NCBI GenBank assembly: GCA_905221605.1
Contig: CAJNDS010002114.1
Coordinates: 441,632 to 505,631, forward strand
Source: Symbiodinium natans
Taxonomy: Eukaryota; Sar; Dinophyceae; Suessiales; Symbiodiniaceae
Direction: 5' to 3'
Length of the DNA: 64,000 nt
A program made the translations under genes and the position numbers. Shown here piece by piece: positions 41,776 to 54,697 of this stretch. Numbering within the stretch: position 1 is the first letter of the stretch; each line of letters opens with the position of its first letter. The notes under the pieces are model-generated. The model was given only the letters and a program-made list of their open reading frames with translations. It was not told the origin of the DNA and did no database searches.

Positions 41776-44700
41776 GTATATTCACTGAAACGCCTTCCGT
41801 TGGCTGCTTTTCTTTTTTTCATGGCAGGCTCGCTTCAGTGACCATGGGCACACGCTCGAGGTGCGGCCAGGTCCCACAAATAAATCTCGATCCTGACAGT
41901 TCTCGGAGGCTGAGGATATGAGGGTTTTTGATTGTGACATTCCTTGGCATTTTGGGTGCAGGGGTTTGTCGCTCGAGGGCGAAGCTAGTCTTGAGTTCGA
42001 CGCGGCAGGCCGAATGTCCTAGGTCCTAAGCGCAGCTCATGAGATGTCTTCAGGTTTTCTTGGTTCAGGGTTGAGGCTGGATGCCTAAACGCAACAGCAC
42101 GGCGATGTAACGTCTCCCATTGGACAAGAACCATTATGTAGGCTTCCCCTTCTCTCCCCGACTTTGTACCGCTGCCATTGCTACTGTGCATGCGACGAAC
42201 GCTCACATGCGTCTGCGCCTCACTTGTTCTTGTGTGCCTAGCAGTTGCTTGTTGTCGAAGAAGCCCAGAGGCCCGGGCCATTGCGAAAGGGGATGTGACA
42301 TGTGGATCGCAGACAGCTTAGCTGCATGTGCAGCCAGCTGTGCTGGGAGCTTGCTTGCTTGCGTGCTTGATTGCGTACGGGCGTGCGGATGTGCGGGCAG
42401 TCGGGCGTGTTACAAAACGCCTTACATCCTCGTGACAGCCGCTTTGGGCCTCTGTGTCCCTGAACCCTCGCTCTGAGCCTTCTCCCCCGACCTTCCACGA
42501 CATTGCCGACATTGCCGGACGCTTGCCAGGCCTTGCTGTCTGAGCCGCATCTGGAGATTCACTCGGTGCCGGTGCGGCACGGGCGGGTTTTGGTATCCCA
42601 GAACAGCAGAGCCTACTGTAGTGGACTCATGTTGTGCAAGGTCTTTATGTGTGGGTGCGTTAACGGGTTAGCAGTGCCTCAGTTTCAGACACTGCAGTCT
42701 GTCGATATTTGTCCAAGGTCTTGAGTTTTTACAGATTATGTTTTTTGGGGTTGTTTTGCAAGTTTTACCGGCGATATTTGAGGTTCTGAAAAGCCTCATC
42801 TGCGATGCAAACGCATCCAGAACCCCCGCGTAGGCCCCGAGATCGTGTAGATCCCAGACTCATAGAGTAGTATGGTGCTCCAAGTTAAGACATGCTGACA
42901 TTCGGAATCACGGAGCTTGTCTCTTTTGAAGCTTTCCCCTTCAACTCGTACTCCAGGCACCACGCCCCAAATCTTCCGACACGCGCTGCAAGATCTTTGA
43001 AGCAGGCAGGCCTCGTGCAGAACCTCTCGGCCTTGCTTGCAGCAGAGGATGCTGTGGTGCAAGGCTCTAAAGTCATGTCTTCCAGGAGTCTTCAGAGTTC
43101 GGAGTGGCCTCTGCAGGGCTGCGAGGCTGAAGAAGAGCTTTGGAATCGACCAGTAGGGAGACACATCGTGCTCGTCATAAATACATTGACCTTTTCAAGC
43201 AGTGCACAGTGAGTCAGTGTCAGATGCAAAGCTAAGCTATGAATAGCATCAGATTGTCTAGCGATCCACTGATCGGAAGAAGCTGGCTTGCTGGGCGCTG
43301 TTGGAAGAGATGGTGGTTCGTTTCGCGGCTGTAGGAAGGTGGTACTTCGATTTAAGTGCGAGTTGAGGCTATGGCTTGGGTTCGGGTTTTGGGCATTTCG
43401 GGCTGAGGCTTGGGGAGTTTCACGGCATTTCAGACGTGGCTCCGCATTGCCCCGGACTCCTGGGCCTATTTCATTCTCGTCCGCGTTTTTGATACGGCTT
43501 TTTTTGATTCCCATCTTCAGACTCAGGAGCAAGGAGCTTTGAAGCATTTTGAAGCAGACTGAATATCTTAGCTTAAGTTGCTGGTGGTCAATTTTGCCGG
43601 CAAGACTCGGTAGGGCTTGCAAGCTCGTTGAAGGCATTCCGGTTGTTTCGAGTTTTAGGATGCCGGCTTTGTACTTGTACATCAACCTCAGAGGACTCGG
43701 GTGTTTACATTTACGGTGCCAAAATCGTTTCTTGAAATTGTAGGCCTCCCACCGCTTCAGGTAAACTCGCACCCCGAACCATGTTTGAGGCATGTTTGCC
43801 CTCACTCACCCCAGTTTGGAAAACCCTTGTTGGCCCTCAGCGCTGGATCCAGGGTTGGTGCCTCTCCGGGCCATTTGCGGGCTCCGGGCTGCAGCACGGC
43901 TTCTGGCGGCACCCTACTCATCACTGTCTGCAGGGGAGGCGGTTTGGGGATGGCTGGCTTTGATGGGCTTTGCCAAGTTGCGGAGAGACGCCGCAGGTGT
44001 CCCCTCCACCGACTGCTGCAGCACGCGAGGCTGCTGTGCAGTGTCATGGCCTGAACGGGAGGTTTATCATCTGGGGCTTCAGTGGGATCACCAAGGGGCT
44101 ACAGCGGCTGCAGGGCTTTCAAGACTTTAGGTTGGACTTCGCTTGCGGGATGTTTCTTTTTTGGATTTGCGGGCGTACGGCTTCGTCGGCTTGCGAAGGC
44201 CGTAGCAGAACGGAAAATAGGCCGGAAGAGCCTCCTGCGTTTAGGGAACTAGCTCTCGGCAGCCATGGCATAGGCAAGAGCTGTTTTGTGTACACAGTTT
44301 CGATGCAAGCCTTCTAGATGCGCACCAAAACATGCGAATGGAAAATAGAAGGTGGAACCCGAGACAACCTTCAGGCGGGGTTGTGTTCACAGGACGGAGT
44401 GGTCCTAAATTAGACCGTTCCCCAACCCCCAAGCTGTACCAAAACGGTTTCAGATGTCTTCCTAAACCTTCCGAGGGCGCTCCTGGAAGGTGACCTGGCG
44501 CGTGAGAAGAGGGAGGCTCGGAGGGTTTGCCAGGGGTTTAGGGCTCCACGGCCTGGTTCTTTGTGCAAGCTTCTCACTTTTTCTCTTTCTTAATTTCTTT
44601 CTCTCCGTCTCTCTCTCTCTCTTTCTCTGCCTCTCGCCCTCCCACTTTCTGTATGCCTTTTGTTGTATTTGCTTTGTCGTCTTGTCTTCTTTAGAAACGA

Positions 44701-45543
44701 AGTTTGGAAGTGACAAGAACGCATCAAGTTGTTCCTGATCAGCTCTTTCTCCCGCCGCCCCTACTTGCGTTACTACTTTCATCCGCCGTTGCTCATCAAG
44801 TTCAAGTGGGTGTGCTCTATCCTTCTGGCCACTTATTCTTAGAAAAAGCGGATCAAAGGAGAACACTTGCTTGTCTCTCCAAAGTGAGCAGAGGGAAAGG
44901 GAAGTTAGTGCATGAGGGGATCTTTAGGGATCTTCCCCCTTGCCACTCTCCCTCTCCGTCGAGAAGAATGCCCGAAGAATGGAGAGAAGCGGACTCGACC
45001 AGGAATTGAAGGCAGGCGTGCGCTCCGCTCTCGGCCTCCTTTTCATCTAATCTCAGGAGAGCAGGAGAGCAGGATGAACGTCACGAAGGGGGATGCCCGG
45101 ACATCGTTTCTCGCCCCCACTCTCTCTATTCTAGCCATTGCTGCTTCTGATCGTCCAATGTTGTGTCCTTTGATGGGAGTAAGATATTTCCAGGAATTTC
45201 TCAGGGTTGTAGGGCTCCTGGGCAAGTAACCCATAGTAAGACGGGCTTTAGAGGATTTGAGGAAGTCCTGAACCCCAAGCAGACCGCGGCCAGAGTTTTT
45301 TTTGGATGGGTGCTCAAGAGAGCGACTTTTCAAGCTGCAGGGGTGGAAGGAGTTGAGCTGATGGGTATTCTACCCTGCGTCAGGAGACGTTCTTCCTTAC
45401 TGCACTCAGTGAAGGGTTGGAACGCAATTCCTTATGTGAAGGTATGGCTTCAACGGCTCGCCGCCGTCCACGAGGCCACTCTCAAGAGATTTCTTGAGGC
45501 TTCTGAGCGGTGAGGTGTTGAGCCTCCGCTTTGGGTATGTGCG
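41776..45543. other. No gene recognised
   Basis: Many short competing frames. A CT-rich stretch lies at about 44572-44640. The frame at 42892-43212 (+, 106 codons) has a protein-like middle (RAARSLKQAGLVQNLSALLA) but no family. Confidence 0.35.
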
Positions 45544-45894
45544 CTATACAAGGGCATACTCCAAGAAGCTGTTTTTTTCATCACATCGGTAGTAATCATC
45601 AATATCGGTTTTTAATCTTGTTTTCATAGAACAACTTGTATTCTCTGATTTAGAATTCCTCAAATTATGCTTCGTAATCTCTTTTGCATTCTCTTGCATA
45701 AATTCTAACCACTCTGTATCAGTCAGCCAAATAATCCTCATTCCGCTAATGTTGTTGCGCACTTTTCTCTTTTGGTGGCTTGATGCCATGCCAGTGTTAC
45801 ACAGAAAAGCTTCTGGGCCGATCTCATGAGGACACTTCCCAGCCGAAAATGATGTGACAAAGTTGGGGGTATCAGCTGTTGCATCGGTAAACAT
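45544..45894 (-). CDS. Compositionally foreign hypothetical ORF
   Basis: A 116-residue frame starting at an ATG (MFTDATADTPNFVTSF) that follows an in-frame TAA, and ending in a TAG. The DNA is clearly more AT-rich than either flank, and third codon positions favour A and T, unlike the other frames here. The protein has an N-terminal CPHEIGPEAFLCNTG segment with spaced Cys/His, a hydrophobic WLTDTEWLEFMQ stretch, and a charged Lys/Asn/Ser-rich C-terminal half (KTRLKTDIDDYYRCDE). I do not recognise a family. It could be a recently acquired gene, part of a mobile element, or a relic. Confidence 0.4.
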   Translation of the reverse strand: MFTDATADTPNFVTSFSAGKCPHEIGPEAFLCNTGMASSHQKRKVRNNISGMRIIWLTDTEWLEFMQENAKEITKHNLRNSKSENTSCSMKTRLKTDIDDYYRCDEKNSFLEYALV

Positions 45895-47385
45895 AGATGC
45901 TACACTTGATTATGTCCCGCAAGAAGTTGGAGGGGGAGGAGGAGGGAGGAAGTGGGGGGGGGGGGCAGCGGGCGAGGTGGGGGGCCGGCGGAAAAGGTAG
46001 CCACCATGCAACCATTGTGCAAAAAGGAGCTCGCACACCTTGCGGGAGCGCATCCGTATTGCATGGTATCGGTAGCCATTCTCGTGAGTCACGTGAGTTA
46101 TCTGACGGAATATGGAGGACGTCATTGCATCAGAAAACTCAATGGAGGAACGAAAGGATTTTGTGCCTTTTATAGGATCCGCAAAGCTCAAGCCGGACAA
46201 AACATCCTTGCGCACCGAGCCTCGCCTGTCATGAAACGCTGAGGCATTGTTGCGGGCGCTTGGATTCCAAAGCCTCGATCCAGGAAGCTGCTGGGATGAG
46301 CCCTGCGCCCAGGGACTCGGGCAAGGTTTGTTTACGGCTTGTGGGGGGATGGGTTTGGGACTTGTTGACTGGTGTTTGGGTTGGCCATGGTTGGCCGTGC
46401 ACGCAAACTTGCAAATCTTGCTTTTTAGCTCGTTTTTTTGGGCTGGTTATTGCGTTGTCAGGAGTTTGGTGTGTCCGCATGCACGTCTGTCGTCTTGTAG
46501 GACGAATCCCTTTAATTGATGCTCTGAACCCCAAAGTCTAAAGCTGTGGACTTCTGGAACCTTACAGAAGCCCGGACGCCAAGGTTTCAGTCTTCAGTCC
46601 ACCGCGCGAAGCCTGAATAAGAAAAAACACAATCGAGAGGAAGATGTTCACCTTTGCCGCCTGCTGCAGTGTCGGCGAGAACCAGGCGGGCATTTCAGGT
46701 ACCTGGAGGTTGAGGTTACTAGGCGGGAGGGCTGTTGGGTTTGCCAGTGTAGGACTTGGGCCTTACAGCGAAATGCCGAAGGCAGTCGAATCAATGCAAC
46801 CCCGGCATCCACAACAGCCTCCCTACCCCCGAGCTGGGGCCAATCACGGTTCCGAACAGGCTTCCATCATACCTTGTGCCCTCCGGACGCCAAAGAAGCT
46901 TTCCAAGAACCTCACCAGGAGAACTGCTGGCATGGCGGCTACTCCGAAGAAAGGCGCTTCAACCTCAAAGCCCAGCTGACAGTCTAGGTGAGGATTCGGG
47001 ATTCTGTGCTTTACCTGCTCTAACATCCTAACAAACACACCATGTGGTCGTTCAGCCCTATCAGCCTCGGGCTGAGGATCTTACAAACTTCGGGCTCGCA
47101 ATGGGGCTTGTGCCGGGTAATGCAGCATAGTAATTTGAGCAGAGCTAAAAGTATTACAAGCTCGTGCAAGTATTGATCTCCTGCCGCTCACCATGCTCAA
47201 GGAGGCGATGTGCATTCAGCCGTTCGTGACCTAAGGCGGGGGGGATGTCACATCTCCCGCCGTCAGAGGCCTTGTTTGTGTGCCGTGGTGAGAAATTAGC
47301 CGCTTTTGCCGCTTCATGTTTACAAGAACCTGGGCTTCTCCTGTTCATCATCAGAAGTTCTGATTGACTTGCGTCTGCGTGACAG
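45895..47385. other. No gene recognised; upstream exon expected
   Basis: A G-rich run lies at about 45951-45968. The RRM gene at 47386 lacks its first beta strand, so a short upstream exon probably lies here, but I could not pick it out. Confidence 0.4.
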
Positions 47386-48559
47386 GAGCGGGCTCCCGAT
47401 CGGCTGCACGAATGAGCAGGCCACAGCGATCTTCGGCCAGTATGGCACCGTGAAAGATGTCAAGGTCCTGCCCGTCAGCGCTGGCAAAACTGCTGCAGCT
47501 GCCTTCGTGAACATGGGAACTGTTGATGAGGCGAAGTGGATTGTGGATAACGTCAGTGGCAATGTCCCACAGAACTTGAACAGCCCCGTCACAGTCACCT
47601 ATGCAACGCCCAAGTCCGAGCGCGCGGCCAAGGGCTTCGGGAAGGGTGGAAAAGGCATGATGAATGTCGTGCAAATGATGATGGGTGCTCTAGACGGCCA
47701 ATGGGGCGGAGGCAGCTGGAATGGCGGTGGCTCCGATGGCAGCTGGAACACCAACAGCGGCAATGGCTGGGACAGCGGCGGTAAAGGCTTGGATATCAGC
47801 TGGGAACAGGGGCTTCGGTGTCTTGATGCCTTGAACACCCTACCATCACCTGCTTCGTCACGTTTGTGCCAGTGGGGGCTAGGCTGTCGGTTTCCTACAA
47901 CTGTTTAGCCGTCTGAGGTCTGCAAGCCCGAACCCTGATATCTAAGTCGAACCCTAAAGGCCTAGCCCTCTGTTCGTCCGCCTCGCGAGGTCGGGGTCGG
48001 AGGGTGGGGGGTATGTCTTTGCTTGTCAATTATGTCCTGCCGTGGTTGCGGTTGCCCGGGTTTCTCCTGAAGCCATCACAGCTGGGTTGGCTTTTCAAAA
48101 TTTGTGCTTCTCAAACGGCCCCTTGCAGATAGCGATCTTGTAGCAAACGGAAGCAGTCAGGAGTCAAAACTCAAATGTGTTCCAAAACGACGCAGAGTTT
48201 TGTGTTCCAAGCTGATCGAAGGCTGGGGCAGCGGCGCCGGCTGCGGCAGCGGCGCCGGCTGGGGCAGCGGCGCTGGCTGTGGCAGCGGCGCTGGCTGGGG
48301 CAGCGGCGCTGGCTGGGACAGCGGCAGCTGGGGATCGGCCCCTGGTGGCAAGGGTGGCAAAGGTGGCAAGGGTGGCAAGGGGAGTCTCGGCGGTTTTGAC
48401 CCAGTCGCCGCCTTTGCCCAGGAATCTTGGCAGGCCAAGGGAGCCAAAGGAGCCAAGGGCAACGCATGGGCCACGGCTGGAAGCAAAGGCAGCCCTGCCA
48501 TGGGCGGTTATGGCGCTAGCCAGCCTGCGTTCGGTGACTGGTCTGTGCAAGGTTGGTAG
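47386..48559 (+). CDS. RRM and glycine-rich RNA-binding protein (5' partial)
   Basis: Two exons are inferred: 47386-47780 and 48222-48559, a phase-1 intron between them. Exon 1 encodes most of an RNA-recognition motif: GLPIGCTNEQATAIFGQYGT, VKDVKVLPVSAGKTAAAAFV, AKWIVDNVSGN and PVTVTYATPKSERA. The RNP1 region reads KTAAAAFVNM, lacking the usual aromatics. Beta strand 1 with RNP2 must lie on a missing upstream exon. A Gly/Lys/Trp-rich tail follows (GKGGKGMMNVVQMMMG, then GWDSG). Exon 2 adds a WGSGAG/CGSGAG repeat, GGKGGKGGKGG and a C-terminus ending GDWSVQGW. Similar RRM-glycine proteins are abundant in dinoflagellates, where they are thought to bind RNA. Both acceptors read AG followed by G, a dinoflagellate habit. 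Confidence 0.8.
47781..48221 (+). other. Predicted intron of the RRM gene
   Basis: A 441-bp intron with donor GCG/GTAAAG and acceptor ATCGAAG/GCTGG. Removing it joins WDSG to GWGSGAG in frame, within one continuous glycine-rich domain. Frame 1 would otherwise run into unrelated sequence and stop at 47908. Confidence 0.7.
48222..48330 (+). repeat. Coding repeat GSGAGW/C
   Basis: Six 18-bp units of GGCAGCGGCGCTGGCTGG or variants, encoding GSGAGW or GSGAGC, at the start of exon 2. Confidence 0.9.
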
Positions 48560-50335
48560 CCTTAAGCTGCAGATGCGTGGCATCTTGATGGTTACAGGCT
48601 TCTTTGCATACCTCACCGCACTATGAGTTTGATGACTCAGTGTGCTTGGGCAGGTTACGGTAAGTTGGGTGAAGTGCATATGACGGTGTCAGCTCGGCTG
48701 CACGAGTGAGAGGTGAGCTTCGACAGACGGACCTGACTGCGGAAAATGTAAGCTGAGCTTGTGATGGCGTGGCGAGTGAGTGAGCGAGGGAGCGAGGGAG
48801 CGAGGGAGCGAGGGAGCGAGTGTGTGTGAGAGAGTGTATGTGTGTGAGAGAGTGTATGTGTGAGGGATAGTGTGGCATCTGAATCTGAAACGGAACGACG
48901 TGCGACCATTGAACTTGAATCGAGACTTCGTAAAGTTCTCTAGGTTTGGGTTTAAGATGCTTCGAGCATGTCATGTAGTTTGATGATCCACAGTTAATTT
49001 GCTCCAGAGGCCTTTGCGTGCCAACCGCGAAACCACCAAAGCTTGAGCTTCCTAACTTATACCTCGGCCGCCCACCTGAAGGGTTTCCTGCCTAAGCATA
49101 CCTCTCAGCCGCAGGTGCTGTCAGCCCCTCTCCGCACCTGAACTTCAGAGCGCTGAGGCAGGTCGGGGATCGTAGCCCTTCAGCGGCGTGGAAGATGTGG
49201 GTTTTACGGTTTTACCCGATCTGCACTGCTGTTGTGGCCCATCATCTCATGCGCAAGGCCAACCTTCCTGAAGTTAAACTGGCAAGTTGGAAGGTGTAGC
49301 GATGGGCATGGGTAAATTTAGGCGAAGAGTTGCCGGGGTTGGCTGGGTTGGCTTGCAGTCCGCTTCAGGTCGCTCAGGGTTTTCGGTGGTGGCCGCACGG
49401 ATTTCCTGCTTTTTCATGAGGGCTAGCTTGCTTAGCTTCAGGCCCTGAGCCTGGCCGTGGAGCAGTTGATCGCAGGCTTGGTATTTTGTTGCTCGAACTT
49501 GAAAACTTCACACAAATTGTGAGGGATCGTAATGCAGCCTCGAGCGCATTTCACGCATATCTCAAGGCTCTAACAATGACCTCAAGCGAGGGCATCTTTC
49601 GGGCACGGGATTCGGGGCTTGGGTTTGAATAGCATGACCTGGCACCGTGTGCTTGGATGCTGCATCGTTAAATCTGAAACCTTTTTTTAAACCGAAGGAT
49701 TTTAACTTGGCTGCCTGTCTCCCGGTCAGGTCATGGCTTTGGATGCCCCCGTGGCAATACAACTCATCCAATCCCAAACTGCACTGCCGCAGCCATACAC
49801 GATTCCTTTCTATCAGAATCTCTCAAAAGATCGAAAAAAGTTTAGAAGCGACTTGCAAGAAGAGCCTGTGCACCTTTCAGAAATTGCTCGCTCCTCTGAG
49901 CCCTGTCAAAACGTCCACAGTGCGCGCTTGGAAAGAGGCTACTGCCACGAGCCCAAGCGCCAGCGTGTGGCTGCAGCAGCTGCCGAGTGGCTTCGGTCGC
50001 CTTCCGGGAGGCCTCCATGGGCCTCCTAATGGGCTTTAGGCAGGTTTAGGTGATCACAGCCCAGGTGCGTACTGGCCACCCCAGGCTGCAAGCATCCTGA
50101 TGCATGACAGGACTACATACAGCCGCTTAGGCTTTGCACCGCGAACTGCTTTCAGCCCCGGGTCGGGACCCAGCAGCTAGCAGATGCTCGACATGGTCCG
50201 GCTCGTGTTGGCAAGGGCTTCGGGTCAAGACATCTGTGGCTACAACCTTTACGCTTGGTGGAGGCCCGTAGCAAAGCTCTGGCTTTTTAGCCTTGGCCCG
50301 GTTCACAACCATCGACTGCCTTCTGCCTGTGGCGG
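48560..50335. other. No gene recognised
   Basis: GAGCGAGG repeats lie at about 48780-48820 and GTGTGAGAGAGTGTAT repeats at about 48822-48870. A frame at 49733-50029 (+, 98 codons) contains QEEPVHLSEIARSSEPCQNV and KRQRVAAAAAEWLRSP. It could be an exon, but no family is recognised. Confidence 0.4.
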
Positions 50336-50339
50336 CTAC

Positions 50340-50347
50340 AACCACAA

Positions 50348-50379
<32 letters not shown>

Positions 50380-50440
50380 ACAACAGCAGCAGCAACAACA
50401 GCAGCAGCAACAACAGCAGCAGCAACAACAAAAGCCTCAC
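50340..50440 (+). repeat. AACAACAGCAGCAGC array
   Basis: CAACAGCAGCAGCAA units of 15 bp repeated about six times, encoding Asn/Ser or Thr/Ala runs. Confidence 0.9.
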
Positions 50441-53400
50441 AAACGCCAGCAGCAACACCCAGCACCAACGCCAACTGCACCACCAGCGACAAAGCCACGG
50501 CTTCTACAAAAATCACTCACAGAGCAGTTGCAGGCGTCAGCAGCAACAACAAGAAGCACAAAAGGCCACTCCCTTAATCCCCGGCCTCGCGCGAACCACG
50601 GGGCAAACCAAACCCTCTGTACAACCAGGTAACAAGAGCCATCGGCAAACACTTTGCAACCCTCAGCCTTTGCGACCCTTTAACCGGATCTTGCCGCAGA
50701 CGGAGTGATGGGAAGACTTACAGCATTGCCTTGGTGGAGGCTCCTCAGATGTTGCAATGTTCCGATTTGGAGGGATGAGGGAGAGGGGTGGAGATTTTTA
50801 TCATCTGCGTGTTTGGCCAAGCCTTCTGTTGGGGGTGGCAAGAATTTTGGGTCAAAAGCGTTTGACTGCTTACGGCGGCCTAGGGTTTGAATTGTTTGGG
50901 GCTTGACTGCAGGAAGCCTTGAGACCCCGATCCATTAACATTCCCTGACAAAGGCTTTACACCCCCCAAAAAACCTTCAAACCGCCCTTGATTTTTGCAA
51001 CAACCATTGTGGGCCGTACAGTCCTTGAACAATGCGGCCAGGGATGTTTTTCGCAGGTGCTTGCCGCTGAAGCATCGCCTTGCGAGGTGTCTTCAGGGCC
51101 AAAGGCTCCGGAAACACAAGAAGAGTGTTGAGGTTTGGTGGTTTGGGGTTTCGAGTTTTCTTTTTGGCTTGGAGTGGGCTCATTGACTTCAAGCATTGTG
51201 TGGTCAAACATTGTGTGTAAACATTGTGTGTGTGTGGGAGACCCGGCGGACCGGTGGACTCACGAAATTCACCGCACCCAGATTGCAAAGGCTTCCGAGT
51301 GTGGCACGGCTGGTCGGGTCTCCGAAGGTGAAGGATGTCACAGGGTATGATCGGAAAAACTCAGAGGAATCGTTCTGAGAGGCTACTTCGAAAAGCCAGT
51401 CCAGCTGGTTTCAATCCCCTCAGTCTAGATTCACCGTAGGCCCCTAACATTCCAACCAGTAGTGCCAACGTGCTGCACAGGTCGACTCGGTCCAAGAAGC
51501 GGCAGAGCACGAGCAGTGGGTGCCAGGACACCCTTCACACCTCCCAATCGCTTGAGGACGTTCGCAAAACGGAACCCAGCTCAGGCGGTGCCTTATCCTG
51601 CACTCGCAGCACATCCTGCACAACTGAGGCGTGCGCTAATCTAACCCACCTTCAGCAAGTCTTGTTTATGTCTATATATATATATATATATATTGTTTTT
51701 TTGCAGAATTTACTCTGTATTGTGTTTGCTTTGCATAATGTGGGGCCGTTCTTTCTACGGGTACCCAAGTCTGGGAGCATACCTAGTTGGAGCAATTCAT
51801 GTCTGAAATTGGCTGCGCCACGCTATACCTCGAGCATCCTCACGCACGCCTTCCACTCGCTTGTGGCACCAAGCTCGGCGCACTGAGCCGCCCAAAAAAA
51901 CCAAAAAAGACCCAACACTCCCTGCATTCTACAGTGATTCTACAGACCACGGCCTATCCAAGGCTCTACATCTCACCACCCTGATACCCTGATCCCCGAT
52001 TCACCACCGCCAACCCTGAACCCACCCTTGGTGCGCCCCTCTCACCCTCTCAGGACCCACGGCTGGCAAAGGGCCAGTGTGCAGCATCCTCCTAGGCTGC
52101 CAGGGATCTCACGGTCAGCCTGTGTTTGTTGCGAGTGTTGCTTCGTCTAGTTTGCTGGCTGCGTCAATGATTAAAAACCAAATGTGTATGCAAATAGAAT
52201 TGGTAATGTTTAGTGTATTAAAATTTCACTCTACCATTACTGGCTGTTTTGGATGGTTTTCAATCACTATGTGCCAAGATAAATAATTCATTAACAATAC
52301 CAAAATGACTTGAGAGTCTTTCTGGCATTCCGCTGACAGTTTACCAACACGAGCCTGGAAGCCCCAGTTTTAAAGCTTGCACGAAGCCGCCAGAGCCTCC
52401 GCTGAGCCGCCTGGGATCGGATGCGCCGCCACCCCGTGAGCTGCCCGAAGGTTTGGAGGCCTCTCCAGCGGGCTTCGGGCTTCGGGGTTAGATTCAGGGT
52501 TGCCCGATGCGGCCAGGATGGGTACCATGGCATTTAGGTATGTTGAGGTGTAATTGGTCTAGTCGTTGGTAGGAGTAGCCGGTCCTCCCCTTCTCTGCAT
52601 TGCCCGACTGTCAAAAGATGAATATTTGTTTTGCTTATGCGCTTCTTGCTGAGCCCTCTGAGCAAGGCCACTTTTTGCAACAAAGGTTTGTGGGCAAAAG
52701 AGCGCCTGCAAAAGCAACTCTGTCTCTCTCTCTCTCTCGCAGCACCGGTGCTTGCTTTTTTCACACTACGTTTGGGCATTTTAAAGCCCTTTTTTGGATG
52801 TAGGCACACGCTGTCTGCATGAGAACCAGTTATGACAATATGCCGCTTTCGTTAGGGGCTTGAGTCGTGCAGATTAAGTATGAAAAGTGTTCCACCTAAA
52901 TGCTGCTTGTCACACACTACACTGAAAGGCACTGGCCCCGAAAGCACTGCAGCACCGAGCCGAGGCGGTTGCTGGGGTCTGGAAAGTGTTTGGCAAGATG
53001 GGGCTTTGGTATGTTCAAAATGGGGGGCTTGTGATTTCTGTACGAACTTTGGAGCTTTTGATTCAGACTAGCAAGGTCCCAGCTCCACACCTTAGGGCAG
53101 CTGACTTGTCTGAGGTTTTTTGCGTCTGAGAACAATGGAGGTGTCGCCTGAGAATGTGGCCTTAGACACACTTCGCAGCAGTGGGGTTCAGAATGACAAG
53201 ACGTATACTTCTGGCACGGGGCTTTGACAAGGAGATAGGTTGTCCCAAGACAATGAAACCTTCACATTCCTCGAAGACTCCTGCTCTGATGTTTCGGAAC
53301 CTTACTCTCACTTCCAGAATCGGACTCCAGAACCCATCCCCAGGCACCTCTATCCAGAGTTCCTGGACTCCAGCATACTCCAGCTACCAACATGTGCAGG

Positions 53401-54697
53401 AGTCACCGCTCGCAGCGCGTGCCAACCTTGCCGCAGCCGACGCGAAGGCACAGGTTTTGGAGAGAGATGGGAAGCTGATGGGGCCCTCTCAGACTCACGC
53501 TTGCCACCTAGTGGTTATGGCTGTAGCACTTAAGATTGCGGGCTAGTGCAGTGATACCCAATGCACGTGAAAAGTTTGTCCGGGATGAACTCTGGCACTG
53601 CTTGACTGAAGCTTTTTGAATTTGTCATGAGGTAAACTTTACGGGACCATAAACAAACTTTTGGCGCCGGTTTCTCAAGCACGCCAGGTCCGCACTCTGC
53701 ACCGGTTGCGGCTCGGGGCCTCGGCTTCCGAGAAAGGGGTGCTCTTAAAGTGCTTCTTCAATAAGTTGGGTCATGTTGTAGCTTCGGCAACCTAGTGAAA
53801 TTACATTCTCAGGTGGGCGCTGACAAAGCTTCAGGCCCGACATCGCGGGCGCCAAAATCCGACCAAAGCGCCGGGACAGCGAGGGCGAAAGGGTGGGAGG
53901 GGCTGCTGGGAAAGCAACATTCTGGTCGGATTTTGAAAGGAGCCTTCAACATGCGGCCGTTGTAAAGCAAGGGGATCAAATCAGGTTACGGTTACGTTGT
54001 CGTTCTCGCTCTTGCGCTTGTGTCCCAGCCTGACTCTGGCTCTCGCGCTCTCGCTCTTTCACCCTCTCGAGCTGAAACTCGAACTCGAACTTCAACTCTA
54101 ACTCTACCTCTAACTCTTACGAATGCTTTCTATCAGGACTGGCTGCCGAGATCCGTAGCTGCTGCGGCAAGTGGCAGCCGCTTGCACAAGGCTGTCTCAG
54201 TTTAGCAGATGGCTCTTTGTAGAAGCAACTCCGAGGGGCTAGCGTTCTCCCTTATCCTGCAACTACAAAGGGGCATACTGTTGTAACTTCGCCGGGAAAG
54301 CTTCGGATTGCAGTAGTGTAAGTGAAAAAGGGATGTGTTTGGGGGCTGGCACCATGTCGTTGAAGCCTGTGCTGTGTGCAAAGCATGCTGCGGCAACCAT
54401 TCCGCGCTCGGTACACCGAGCTGCCTAGGGACCAGGTTTCCTCGCAATCCGGGGCAAGGCAAGGGCTGTGCCCGTGCGGTCTACTTGCCACCCGTCTTTT
54501 TTCCCAAAGCCAGCGTCCCCGCCGTCAGCCGTTTTTAACTCGCAGTCCGGCTTTTGGCCGAGTCCATCTCTAGCATGGCATCAAGTGAGGTTATTGACTC
54601 ACTTGACTTCTGTGCACGTTGATGCTGGTAGTGTCCTGTCCACAACCTGTCACTTTGCTGAGATACTTTTTTCTTGCATGGCTCGGTTTTTTTCGGC
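50441..54697. other. No gene recognised
   Basis: A TA microsatellite lies at about 51671-51692. An AT-rich patch lies at about 52150-52310. The frame at 53181-53546 (+, 121 codons) holds an alanine-rich helical piece (PLAARANLAAADAKAQVLER) but no known domain. Confidence 0.35.
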
